Shown: piece after piece, positions 49,829 through 57,998 of the stretch
Numbering within the stretch: position 1 is the stretch's first letter
Layout: each line of letters begins with the position of its first letter
NCBI RefSeq assembly: GCF_036226605.1
Contig: NZ_CP109000.1
Span: 4,398,501 to 4,462,500, forward strand
Length of the DNA: 64,000 nucleotides
From: Streptomyces sp. NBC_00704
Lineage (GTDB): Bacteria; Actinomycetota; Actinomycetes; Streptomycetales; Streptomycetaceae
Reading direction: 5' to 3'
Made by a program: the position numbers and the translations under genes
The notes under the pieces: generated by a model
Databases searched by the model: none
What the model was told of the DNA's origin: nothing
What the model saw: only the letters and a program-made list of their open reading frames with translations

Positions 49829-50755
49829 CTACTGCTTCTCCACCAGCGTGAGCAGCGTTACCTCCGGCGGGCAGGCGAACCTGATCGGGGTGTAGCGGCT
49901 GGCGCCGCAGCCCGCGGAGACGTGCAGGTAGGAGGTGCGGCCCTCGGCCGTGTGGGTCGACAGGCCCTTCACGCGGTCCGTGTCCAGGTCGCAGTTGGTG
50001 ACCAGGGCTCCGTAGAAGGGGATGCACACCTGGCCGCCGTGGGTGTGGCCGGCCAGGATCAGGGGGTAGCCGTCGGCCGCGAAGGGGTCCAGGGCCCGCA
50101 GGTACGGGGCGTGCACCACGCCCATCGAGAAGTCGGCCGACGCGGACGGGCCGCCGGCCACCCGGGCGTAGCGGTCGCGCTTGATGTGGGGGTCGTCGAG
50201 GCCCGTCAGCTCCACGGACGCGCCCTCGGTCTTCAGCGTGCCCCGGGTGTTCGTCAGGTTCAGCCAGCCCGCGGCGTCGAAACCGTCCCGCAGGTCCTCC
50301 CACGGGTTGTGGACGACGTTCGTCGCGGGCGGGTTGCCGTTCAGCCCGTGACGTCCCTGGGTCTTCTCGAGGAGATAGCGGGCGGGGTTGCGCAGCTTGG
50401 GCCCGTAGTAGTCGTTGGAGCCGAAGACGTAGGCGCCCGGGAACTCCATCAGGGGGCCGAGCGCGTCCAGGGTCTCCGGGACGCCCTTGGGGTCGGACAG
50501 GTTGTCGCCCGTGTTGATCACGAAGTCGGGGCGCAGACCGGCCAGCGAGCGCAGCCAGCGCTGCTTCTTGCGCTGGCCGCCGACCATGTGGATGTCGGAG
50601 ACGTGCAGCACACGCAGGGGACGCATTCCGGCGGGCAGGACGGGGACGGTGACCCGTCGGAGGCGGAAGGAGCGGGCTTCGAAACCCGCCGCGTACGCCA
50701 GACCGGCGGCGCCGGCCGCAGCAAGGGACAGGGGTACTCCGTATCGCGCGCGCAT
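49829..50755 (-). CDS. Membrane-anchored metallophosphoesterase
   Basis: A 308-aa calcineurin-like phosphoesterase. The N-terminal signal-anchor (GVPLSLAAAGAAGLAYAAGFEA) is followed by metal-binding motifs HVSDIHMVG (about 50), FVINTGDNL (about 77), GSNDYYG (about 110, normally GNHD-like but here GSND), VVHAPYLRALD (about 212) and LAGHTHGGQV (about 232). This is the YkuE-like group. The GNH to GSN change at the third motif is unusual. ATG 50755. Confidence 0.87.
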   Translation of the reverse strand: MRARYGVPLSLAAAGAAGLAYAAGFEARSFRLRRVTVPVLPAGMRPLRVLHVSDIHMVGGQRKKQRWLRSLAGLRPDFVINTGDNLSDPKGVPETLDALGPLMEFPGAYVFGSNDYYGPKLRNPARYLLEKTQGRHGLNGNPPATNVVHNPWEDLRDGFDAAGWLNLTNTRGTLKTEGASVELTGLDDPHIKRDRYARVAGGPSASADFSMGVVHAPYLRALDPFAADGYPLILAGHTHGGQVCIPFYGALVTNCDLDTDRVKGLSTHTAEGRTSYLHVSAGCGASRYTPIRFACPPEVTLLTLVEKQ

Positions 50756-50849
50756 GCGTCCATCGTGTCAGACGCCGTCAACCCCCTTCGCCTGCCGCCC
50801 CTTTAAATGGGCGGGCGGGCGGACGTCCGCACCTGCGACAATCGGACCC

Positions 50850-51314
50850 ATGACCACGCTCAAGTCGAAGCTGCACGATGACCTCAACGCCGCCATCAAG
50901 GAGCGCGACGAGCTCCGCTCCTCGACGCTGCGGCTGACGCTCGCCGCGATCACCAAGGAAGAGGTCGCGGGCAAGGTGAAGCGCGAGCTCTCCGACGACG
51001 AGGTCCTCAAGGTGATCAGCAAGGAGGCGAAGAAGCGGCGCGAGGCCGCGGACGCCTTCGCGCAGGGTGGTCGCCCCGAGTCGGCCGAGCGGGAGAAGGC
51101 CGAGGGCGAGCTCCTCGCCACGTACCTGCCCAAGCAGCTCAGCGACGAAGAGCTGGACGGCATCGTCGCCCGGGCCGTCTCGGAGGCGAGGGCGGGTGGC
51201 GCCGAGGGGCCGCGGGCCATGGGCGCCGTCATGAAGATCGTGAACCCCAAGGTGGCCGGTCTGGCGGAGGGCGGCCGGGTCGCCGCCGCCGTCAAGAAGC
51301 ACCTCGCGGGCTGA
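50850..51314 (+). CDS. GatB/YqeY-domain protein
   Basis: A 154-aa helical protein (TTLKSKLHDDLNAAIKERDELRSSTLRLTLAAI) with ATYLPKQLSDEELDGIV and MGAVMKIVNPKVAGLAEGGRVAAAVKKHL. This is the YqeY family, related to the C-terminal tRNA-binding domain of amidotransferase GatB. Its role in tRNA handling is inferred. ATG 50850. It converges on the PBP gene across a strong hairpin. Confidence 0.92.
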   Translation: MTTLKSKLHDDLNAAIKERDELRSSTLRLTLAAITKEEVAGKVKRELSDDEVLKVISKEAKKRREAADAFAQGGRPESAEREKAEGELLATYLPKQLSDEELDGIVARAVSEARAGGAEGPRAMGAVMKIVNPKVAGLAEGGRVAAAVKKHLAG

Positions 51315-51450
51315 CGCCTCGCCTGGCCCACGCCTCCAGCCCTGTAGTACCAGCCCTGTAGTACCAGCCCTCCGGCGGTCTGCCGGGGGCCACTTCTTCA
51401 GGGGGCGCGTCCCCGAGGTGCCGGCGGGCCGAAGTTCCCCAGTTCCCCTG

Positions 51451-51511
51451 ACGCGACGAACGGTCCCTGCCTCCTCTCGCGAGAAGAGGGGGCAGGGACC
51501 GTTCGTCGCGT
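51451..51511. terminator. Bidirectional terminator between yqeY-like and PBP genes
   Basis: A perfect 21-bp stem pairs ACGCGACGAACGGTCCCTGC plus one base (51451-51471) with 51491-51511. The 19-nt loop region can form a few further pairs. It serves both converging genes. Confidence 0.9.
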
Positions 51512-51529
51512 CCGTCAGCCTCGGGCCGA

Positions 51530-53815
51530 TCAGCCGCGGCGGCCGCCGTTTCCGTTTCCGTTGGTCTGGCCTCGGAAGAACCCGCCGCCGTCGCCGGCGG
51601 TCGAGTTGCCGCCGTTGGTGTTTCCGCCGTTGGTGAGCAGGCCGCTGAGGAAGCCGCCGTCGTCTCCGTTGCCGCCGTCGTCGCCGGTCGCGCCGGCGGC
51701 GTTCCCGTCGCCCTTGCCCTTGTCCTTGTCGCGGTTCTTGTCGGGCGGGTTCGGGATGCTGACGAGGTTGAACCGGCCGGAGTCCTTGCCCTCCAGGGCA
51801 CCGGTCATGGCGTCGCGCCAGATCGGGCCGGGGGTGTCGCCGCCGTAGACCTGGTCGTGGTAGCGGCCGCCGATCCAGATGTTGTTCATCTTGACCTTCT
51901 GGGTGGCGCTGCCGACCCAGACGGCGCCGGAGAGCTTCGGGGTGTAGCCGACGAACCAGGCGTTCTTGCGGGAGTCCGTCGTACCCGTCTTACCGGCGTT
52001 GTCGCGGCTGTCCAGGCCGGCCTGCTGTCCGGTTCCGGAGTCGACCACACCGCTCAGCAGGGTGTTGACGGTGTCCGCGGTCTTCTCGGACATGGCCCGG
52101 GCGCAGGTGGACTTCGGGACCTCGAGCGACTTCTTCGTGCCGCCCACGATCTGGGTGATCGACTCGATGGCGACGGGGCTGCAGTACATGCCGCGAGAGG
52201 CGAAGGCGGCGTAGGCGGTGGCCATCGTCAGCGGGGAGATGCCCTTGGAACCGAGCGCGATGGCGGGGACCTCGGGCAGCTTGTCGCCGTTGCCCTGGAC
52301 GACGTGGAGCGCGTCGGTCATCTTCACCACGGGGCACAGACCGATGTCGGAGATCATCTGCACGAAGTAGGTGTTGACCGAGAGTTCCATGGCCTTGCGC
52401 AGCTGGAAGGGGCCCTTCTCGGACTCGCTCTCGTTCTCCAGCTTCTCGCCCCTCGTGTTGACCCACGGCTTGCTGCCGCAGGTCTGCACCGGGCTCGGGT
52501 ACTGCATCTGGTACGGCGACGAGTACTCCTGGTTCGGCGGCCGGCCCTCCTCCAGCGCGGCCGCGGCCACGAAGGGCTTGAAGGTCGAGCCGGTCGGGAA
52601 GCCGAAGTTCGAGCCGCCCATGGAGGAGCCGACGGAGTAGTTGTACTCGGTCTCGTTCTTGCCGTAGCCGTAGGGCTTCGACTGGCCCATGCCGAGGATC
52701 TTGCCGGTGCCGGGCTCGACGAGCGTGGCGGCCCCCGCGACCTTGTCCGACTTGTAGACGTGGTCCTTGAGGGAGGCCTGGACGGACTTCTGGGCCTGCG
52801 GTTCGAGGGTGGTGCGGATGGTGAGGCCGCCCTGGTTCCAGACCTTCGCCCGCTGTTCCCTGGTCTTGCCGAAGACCGGGTCGCTGAGGAAGACGCGCTC
52901 GACGTACTTGCAGAAGAAGCTCGCGCCCTGGACGGCGGTGATGCAGCCGTTCTTCGGCTTCTTGACCTTCAGGCCCAGCGGGGCCTTCTGCGCCTCGGCC
53001 GCCTCGGCCTGCGAGATGTCGCCGACCTCGGCCATGCGCGCCAGCACGGTGTTACGGCGCTTGGTGGCCTCGGCCTCGTCGTTGACCGGGTCGTAGCGGC
53101 TGGGCGACTGGACGATGCCGGCCAGCAGGGCCGCCTGCGGCAGGGTGAGGGACTTGGCGTGCGTGGAGAAGTAGCGCTGCGAGGCCGCCTCGACGCCGTA
53201 GGCCTGCTCGCCGAAGAACGTGATGTTCAGGTAGTTCTCGAGGATCTTCTTCTTGCTGAGCTCTTCCTCGAGCTGGATCGCGTACTTCAGTTCCTTGATC
53301 TTGCGGCCGATGGTCTGCTGCGTGGCCTGGGCGACCTTCGTCGGGTCGTCGCCGGCCTCCTCGATGGCCACGTTCTTCACGAGCTGCTGGGTGAGCGTGG
53401 AGGCGCCTTGGGCGACTCCGCTGCTCTGCACGTTCTTGTTGAGCGCGCGCAGGACGCCCTTGAGGTCGACCGCGCCGTGCTCGTAGAAGCGGGAGTCCTC
53501 GATCGCGACGATCGCCTTCTGCATGAAGGGCGAGATGTTCTTCAGGTCGACGACCGTGCGGTCACGGGAGTAGACCGTGGCGATCTGGCCGCCCTCGGAG
53601 TCGAGGATCGTGGTGCGCTGGCTCAGCGGCGGCGTCTTGAGGTTGACCGGGAGTTCGTCGAACGACTCCACCGATCCCTTGGCGGCCAGGCCCAGCACGC
53701 CGAACGCGGGCAGGGCGATACCGGCCAGCACCGCTCCCGCGAGCACACTGACACCGAGGAACTTGGCGGCCTGCTGCGTTGGCGACAGACCACCGCCCGA
53801 GCGCTTCTTTGGCAT
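51530..53815 (-). CDS. Class A penicillin-binding protein (bifunctional)
   Basis: A 761-aa peptidoglycan synthase. A basic N-terminus and TM (VSVLAGAVLAGIALPAFGVLGL) precede the GT51 glycosyltransferase domain (AIEDSRFYEHGAVDLKG; GASTLTQQLVKN; YLNITFFGEQAYGVEAA). The transpeptidase domain has SxxK in PTGSTFKPF, SxN in LSVNTYF and KTG in AGKTGTTD. The C-terminal 90 residues are a Gly/Asn-rich low-complexity extracellular tail. It polymerises and crosslinks glycan at the membrane. ATG 53815. It is divergent from wblA, as in S. coelicolor (SCO3580/wblA, from memory). Confidence 0.95.
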   Translation of the reverse strand: MPKKRSGGGLSPTQQAAKFLGVSVLAGAVLAGIALPAFGVLGLAAKGSVESFDELPVNLKTPPLSQRTTILDSEGGQIATVYSRDRTVVDLKNISPFMQKAIVAIEDSRFYEHGAVDLKGVLRALNKNVQSSGVAQGASTLTQQLVKNVAIEEAGDDPTKVAQATQQTIGRKIKELKYAIQLEEELSKKKILENYLNITFFGEQAYGVEAASQRYFSTHAKSLTLPQAALLAGIVQSPSRYDPVNDEAEATKRRNTVLARMAEVGDISQAEAAEAQKAPLGLKVKKPKNGCITAVQGASFFCKYVERVFLSDPVFGKTREQRAKVWNQGGLTIRTTLEPQAQKSVQASLKDHVYKSDKVAGAATLVEPGTGKILGMGQSKPYGYGKNETEYNYSVGSSMGGSNFGFPTGSTFKPFVAAAALEEGRPPNQEYSSPYQMQYPSPVQTCGSKPWVNTRGEKLENESESEKGPFQLRKAMELSVNTYFVQMISDIGLCPVVKMTDALHVVQGNGDKLPEVPAIALGSKGISPLTMATAYAAFASRGMYCSPVAIESITQIVGGTKKSLEVPKSTCARAMSEKTADTVNTLLSGVVDSGTGQQAGLDSRDNAGKTGTTDSRKNAWFVGYTPKLSGAVWVGSATQKVKMNNIWIGGRYHDQVYGGDTPGPIWRDAMTGALEGKDSGRFNLVSIPNPPDKNRDKDKGKGDGNAAGATGDDGGNGDDGGFLSGLLTNGGNTNGGNSTAGDGGGFFRGQTNGNGNGGRRG

Positions 53816-53897
53816 GGGGGCAGCCTACGTTCTGATTCGCCGGACACACGTCAATGCCTTGGCCTAAGCTGCTCGCAACTGTCACAGCAGCAGGGCT

Positions 53898-53911
53898 ACG
53901 TATCAATACGT
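53898..53911. promoter_or_regulatory. ACGTAT-N2-ATACGT dyad upstream of PBP and wblA
   Basis: A perfect dyad with 6-bp arms in the PBP/wblA gap, followed 17 bp later by a second dyad TTCCGG-N7-CCGGAA (53929-53947). Either could be an operator. The cognate regulators are unknown. Confidence 0.4.
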
Positions 53912-54089
53912 CCGGCGACCCCGAATCGTTCCGGATGTTCCCCGGAAACTTTGGTGGGGGCGTGTCCGAATCCGCCTTGTGTGTCACTCGGCGTCCGTTG
54001 TGACTCAGCTGAACTGTCCCGTTCGTCGGGTACATCACATATGTCGCGGGCTCACTCCCCCGGGTGATCTGCCGCTTACCCATAGTCCG

Positions 54090-54116
54090 TTCGGGCCATT
54101 CAAGATTGGGCCCGAA
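54090..54116 (+). promoter_or_regulatory. Hairpin in the wblA leader
   Basis: TTCGGGCC (54090-54097) pairs with GGCCCGAA (54109-54116) around an 11-base loop, about 106 bp before the wblA ATG. If transcription begins upstream it lies in the 5' untranslated region. It is followed by GGGGG, not U. Confidence 0.4.
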
Positions 54117-54222
54117 GGGGGTGTTGCGCTGTGCCCACCTTCCGTAACGTCCTCAACTGGCGGCGGTGAATATGCCGCTGCCGCCGTGGGGGAGCCTCGA
54201 TTCGGGAGAGGACGGCGCCGGT

Positions 54223-54561
54223 ATGGGCTGGGTAACCGACTGGAGTGCGCAGGCTGCCTGCCGCACTACCGATCCGGATGAACTGTTCGTTCAGGGAGCA
54301 GCGCAGAACAGGGCCAAGGCGGTGTGCACCGGATGCCCGGTACGCACCGAATGTCTGGCAGACGCGCTCGACAACCGCGTCGAGTTCGGCGTGTGGGGAG
54401 GCATGACGGAGCGCGAGCGCCGCGCACTGCTGCGCAGGCGTCCGACGGTGACCTCCTGGCGCCGGCTCCTGGAGACGGCGCGCTCGGAGTACGAGCGGGG
54501 AGCGGGCATCCTGCCGCTCGACGACGACCAGATGTACGAGAACTACGCGGCGGTGGGCTGA
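54223..54561 (+). CDS. wblA: WhiB-like regulator WblA
   Basis: A 112-aa [4Fe-4S] WhiB-family protein that represses secondary metabolism and is needed for aerial development in Streptomyces (established). Four cluster Cys are seen: AACRTTD near 12, CTGC (two) near 40-43, and TEC near 49. The G[V/I]WGG turn is in EFGVWGGMTERERRALL. The C-terminus is rich in charged residues and ends DDQMYENYAAVG. ATG 54223 gives the known 112-aa length; the frame is open further upstream. The 407-bp gap before it suggests a long leader or complex promoter. Confidence 0.95.
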   Translation: MGWVTDWSAQAACRTTDPDELFVQGAAQNRAKAVCTGCPVRTECLADALDNRVEFGVWGGMTERERRALLRRRPTVTSWRRLLETARSEYERGAGILPLDDDQMYENYAAVG

Positions 54562-54575
54562 GCGCAGCCCCCGCC

Positions 54576-56030
54576 TCAGGCGCCGGCGGCGTCGGCGGTG
54601 TCGGGCAGCTCCGGCCGTTCGGTCGCGAGCCGGTTGCCGATGTCCCGCAGCCCCGCCAGGTCGTGCACGTCCCCGGGCAGTGCGGCCACCTCGGTCACCG
54701 CCACCTCGGGATGCAGCGCGGTGAAGCGGTCCCGCGTGCGCTGCTCGCGGGAGAGCAGGTGCATGCGTTCCGCGTGCAGTCTCAACAGGCTCGCGGTGAG
54801 GTCGTCCACGGCCCGGTCCGCCTCGGCCTCCGTCGTACCGCCGGAGTCCGTCGACGTCGGCCCGTCGGGGCCCGTCGGCCGGTTCGCGTGGGTGTCCGTG
54901 GCGCCGGTCGAGTCCTCGCCGCCGTCCGTGGTCGTGTCGGTGGCCGGGTCCGCGTCGGTGGGGGCGCCGCGATCCGGACCGGGTGATTCTGAACTGCCGT
55001 GTGTGTCGGGAGAGTTACGAAGTCCAGCCTTCCCGTCGTCCTGATCCACAATGCCGGGCTCTTCAAGATTTTCCGCGGCGGCCAGCGCCCGCTCGGCGGA
55101 CAGCTGGGCGGCGCCGCTGCCGTGGACGCGGTTGAGCACCAGACCGGCCAGCGGCATGTCCTCGGCGGCCAGCCGCTGCACGAAGTAGGCGGCCTCCCGC
55201 AGCGCGTCCCGCTCGGGAGCCGCCACCACCAGGAACGCCGTGCCGGGCGCCTGGAGCAGCTTGTACGTGGCGTCCGCGCGCGTGCGGAAGCCGCCGAACA
55301 TCGAGTCCATCGCCGCCACGAACGTCTGCACGTCCTTCAGCAGTTGGCCGCCGAGCAGTTTGCCCAGCGCGCCCGTCATCATCGACATCCCGACGTTCAG
55401 GAACTTCATCCCCGCACGCCCGCCCACCTTCGCCGGCGCGAGCAGGACGCGGATCAGCTTGCCGTCCAGGAACGAGCCGAGCCGCTTGGGCGCGTCCAGG
55501 AAGTCCAGCGCCGAACGCGACGGCGGGGTGTCGACGACGATCAGGTCCCACTCGTCCCGCGCGCGGAGCTGCCCGAGCTTCTCCATCGCCATGTACTCCT
55601 GCGTGCCCGCGAATCCCGCCGAGAGGGACTGGTAGAACGGGTTCCCCAGGATCGCCGCGGCCCGGTCCGGGTCGGCGTGCGCCTCGACGATCTCGTCGAA
55701 GGTGCGCTTCATGTCGAGCATCATCGCGTGCAGTTCGCCGTCCCCCTCGACGCCCTTCACGCGGCGCGGGGTGTTGTCCAGCGAGTCGATGCCCATGGAC
55801 TGCGCGAGCCGGCGCGCGGGGTCGATGGTGAGGACGACGACCTTGCGGCCGCGCTCGGCCGCCCGGAGCCCCAGGGCCGCCGCCGTCGTCGTCTTGCCGA
55901 CGCCGCCCGAGCCGCAGCACACCACGATGCGGGTCGTCGGGTCGTCGAGCAGCGGGTCGAGTTCCAGCACGGGCGCGGGGGAGAGCCGGCGCCGGGCGCC
56001 TGCCTGGTCGTGGGTCCGGTCCGCACTCAT
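54576..56030 (-). CDS. ArsA/Get3-like ATPase (second of pair)
   Basis: A 484-aa ATPase. Deviant P-loop GSGGVGKTTTAAALG (about 39-53) is followed by switch I-type TIDPARRLAQSMG (about 68-80) and switch II/Walker B LIVVDTPPSRSALDF (about 167). A disordered acidic/Thr-Ser-Pro linker (about 345-400) and a coiled C-terminal helix end the protein. These are Get3/ArsA-fold ATPases; without arsenic genes nearby a targeting or chaperone role is as likely as metal export. ATG 56030 overlaps the upstream paralogue's stop by 4 bp. The pair is expected to form a pseudo-symmetric heterodimer (inference). Confidence 0.9.
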   Translation of the reverse strand: MSADRTHDQAGARRRLSPAPVLELDPLLDDPTTRIVVCCGSGGVGKTTTAAALGLRAAERGRKVVVLTIDPARRLAQSMGIDSLDNTPRRVKGVEGDGELHAMMLDMKRTFDEIVEAHADPDRAAAILGNPFYQSLSAGFAGTQEYMAMEKLGQLRARDEWDLIVVDTPPSRSALDFLDAPKRLGSFLDGKLIRVLLAPAKVGGRAGMKFLNVGMSMMTGALGKLLGGQLLKDVQTFVAAMDSMFGGFRTRADATYKLLQAPGTAFLVVAAPERDALREAAYFVQRLAAEDMPLAGLVLNRVHGSGAAQLSAERALAAAENLEEPGIVDQDDGKAGLRNSPDTHGSSESPGPDRGAPTDADPATDTTTDGGEDSTGATDTHANRPTGPDGPTSTDSGGTTEAEADRAVDDLTASLLRLHAERMHLLSREQRTRDRFTALHPEVAVTEVAALPGDVHDLAGLRDIGNRLATERPELPDTADAAGA

Positions 56031-57004
56031 GCGATCCCCTGCTTCCGCAGTTCCGTGGCGAGGTGGTACAGGCCCGCGAGGTCCATGCCCTCGGCGAGCA
56101 ACGGCAGTTCGTGCAACGGCAGGTCCAGCTCGCCCAGGACCGCGCGCTGCTCGTGCTCCAGCGCGTACCGCTCCGCGTACTCCTCGGCCTGCTTCAGGAG
56201 CGGGTCCACCAGCCGCTCGGCGCGCCCGCCGCGCCGCGCCCCGCCCAGCCCCGCCGTGGACAACGACCGGGCGACAGAAGAACGCGTCACCGTCCGTACG
56301 AGTTCCAGCCCGTCCTCGTCCAGCACCTCGGGGCGCACCATGTTGACGATGACCCGCCCCACCGGCAGTTTCGCCGCCCGCAATTCGGCGATGCCGTCGG
56401 CGGTCTCCTGGACGGGCATCTCCTCCAGCAGCGTCACCAGGTGCACGGCCGTCTCCGGCGACTTCAGCACCCGCATCACGGCCTGCGCCTGATTGTGTAT
56501 CGGGCCGATCCTGGCCAGCCCGGCGACCTCGTCGTTGACGTTCAGGAAGCGGGTGATGCGCCCCGTGGGCGGGGCGTCCATGACGACGTAGTCGTACACG
56601 AACCGCCCGTTCCTGTCCTTGCGCCGTACCGCCTCGCACGCCTTGCCGGTGAGGAGCACGTCCCTCAGGCCCGGCGCGATCGTGGTCGCGAAGTCGATGG
56701 CGCCGAGCTTCTTCAGGGCCCGTCCGGCGCCCCCCAGCTTGTAGAACATCTGGAGGTAGTCCAGAAGGGCCAGTTCGGGGTCTATGGCGAGGGCGTACAC
56801 CTCCCCGCCGCCCGACGCTACGGCGATCTTGCGTTCCTCATAGGGCAACGCCTCTGTCTCGAAGAGCTGCGCGATGCCCTGCCGGCCCTCCACCTCGACG
56901 AGAAGCGTGCGCTTCCCCGCCGTGGCGAGGGCCAGCGCGAGGGCCGCGGCGACCGTCGTCTTGCCGGTCCCGCCCTTGCCGCTGACGACCTGGAGCCTGC
57001 TCAC
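56027..57004 (-). CDS. ArsA/Get3-like ATPase (first of pair)
   Basis: A 325-aa ATPase. P-loop GKGGTGKTTVAAALALALA (about 9-27), LLVEVEGRQGIAQLF in the switch I position where the second protein has TIDPAR, and Walker B YDYVVMDAPPTGRITRFL (about 140). The C-terminal domain resembles ArsA_HSP20-like fragments in length only. GTG 57004 (VSRLQVVSGKGG) is the likely start; upstream in-frame extensions have no support. It is divergent from the DUF4177-RidA operon. Confidence 0.9.
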   Translation of the reverse strand: MSRLQVVSGKGGTGKTTVAAALALALATAGKRTLLVEVEGRQGIAQLFETEALPYEERKIAVASGGGEVYALAIDPELALLDYLQMFYKLGGAGRALKKLGAIDFATTIAPGLRDVLLTGKACEAVRRKDRNGRFVYDYVVMDAPPTGRITRFLNVNDEVAGLARIGPIHNQAQAVMRVLKSPETAVHLVTLLEEMPVQETADGIAELRAAKLPVGRVIVNMVRPEVLDEDGLELVRTVTRSSVARSLSTAGLGGARRGGRAERLVDPLLKQAEEYAERYALEHEQRAVLGELDLPLHELPLLAEGMDLAGLYHLATELRKQGIA

Positions 57005-57124
57005 GTCTTCGAGCGTAACCAGTCGGCGCCCGGGGCGACCGGGAGGCTGTGGACAACGGGGGCGGCAATCGGCCACATGGCCTGGGGAACGGCCCCTCCT
57101 CCGGCAGCGGATAAAGTCGCCCCC

Positions 57125-57283
57125 ATGACCAAGTGGGAATACGCAACCGTGCCGCTGCTCGTCCACGCGACGAAGCAGATTCTGGACACCTGGGGCGAGG
57201 ACGGCTGGGAGCTCGTCCAGGTCGTGCCCGGGCCGAACAACCCGGAGCAGCTCGTCGCGTACCTGAAGCGGGCGAAGGCGTGA
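57125..57283 (+). CDS. DUF4177 small protein
   Basis: A 52-aa protein MTKWEYATVPLL...GEDGWELVQVVPGPNNPEQLVAYLKR, the compact DUF4177 beta-alpha-beta family of unknown function. It overlaps the RidA-like gene by 4 bp, so they form an operon. GGATAAAGT (57110-57118) just upstream is a possible -10 region, implying a leaderless or very short-leader mRNA. Confidence 0.88.
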   Translation: MTKWEYATVPLLVHATKQILDTWGEDGWELVQVVPGPNNPEQLVAYLKRAKA

Positions 57284-57744
57284 GCGCGGTCGAGGCGAGG
57301 CTCGCCGAGCTGGGCCTGGCCCTGCCGGCGGTCGTGCCGCCGCTGGCGGCCTACCAGCCCGCGGTGCAGTCCGGCCCCTATGTGTACACGGCCGGCCAGC
57401 TGCCCATGGTGGACGGCAAGCTGCCGGTCACCGGCAAGGTCGGCGCCGAGGTCACCCCGGAGGAGGCCAAGGAGCTGGCCCGCACCTGCGCGCTGAACGC
57501 CCTGGCCGCCGTCAAGTCGGTCGCGGGCGACCTGGACCGCGTCGCGCGCGTGGTGAAGGTCGTCGGCTTCGTGGCGTCGGCCGCGGACTTCACCGGCCAG
57601 CCCGCCGTCCTCAACGGCGCGAGCGAGCTGCTGGGCGAGGTCTTCGGCGACAAGGGCGTGCACGCGCGCAGCGCGGTGGGCGTCGCGGTGCTGCCGCTGG
57701 ACGCACCGGTGGAGGTCGAGATCCAGGTGGAACTCGCGCCGTAG
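57280..57744 (+). CDS. RidA/YjgF-family protein
   Basis: A 154-aa trimeric-type protein, probable enamine/imine deaminase: VQSGPYVYTAGQLPMVDGKL (about 30-49), LARTCALNALAAVKSVAGDLDRVARVVKVVGFVAS (about 67-101), and VHARSAVGVAVLPLDAPVEVEIQV (about 127-150) containing the catalytic Arg. It follows DUF4177 through a GTGA overlap. The family removes toxic 2-aminoacrylate; the lyase activity of this member is not tested by sequence. Confidence 0.9.
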   Translation: MSAVEARLAELGLALPAVVPPLAAYQPAVQSGPYVYTAGQLPMVDGKLPVTGKVGAEVTPEEAKELARTCALNALAAVKSVAGDLDRVARVVKVVGFVASAADFTGQPAVLNGASELLGEVFGDKGVHARSAVGVAVLPLDAPVEVEIQVELAP

Positions 57745-57845
57745 CGGTACCGGCGCCCCGACCAGGGCCCTTCAGCGGACCATGCCTCTCAGCGGACCGC
57801 AGAGCGCTGCGGATCAGGGAGCGCTGCCGGAGAGAGGCGTGAAGA

Positions 57846-57887
57846 GCCCCGGGAACGTCTGAGGAAGCCGTGGAGGCGTTCCGGGGC
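57846..57887 (+). terminator. Possible RidA terminator
   Basis: GCCCCGGGAACG (57846-57857) pairs with CGTTCCGGGGC (57877-57887) with one bulged base, about 100 bp past the stop. Confidence 0.45.
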
Positions 57888-57998
57888 CCGTGCAGTGGCT
57901 CCGGGAGGCCTTCTCGCACCGTCACGCGCGGCCCGTGGACGTGCCCTGACCTCGGGTACCTCTCGAACATTCGCGCGCCACGGGATAGCCTCGCGCCC

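Noticed and set aside
51857..54067. 736-codon plus-strand frame opposite the PBP gene
   Set aside because: Antisense shadow; the minus strand has intact GT51 and transpeptidase motifs.
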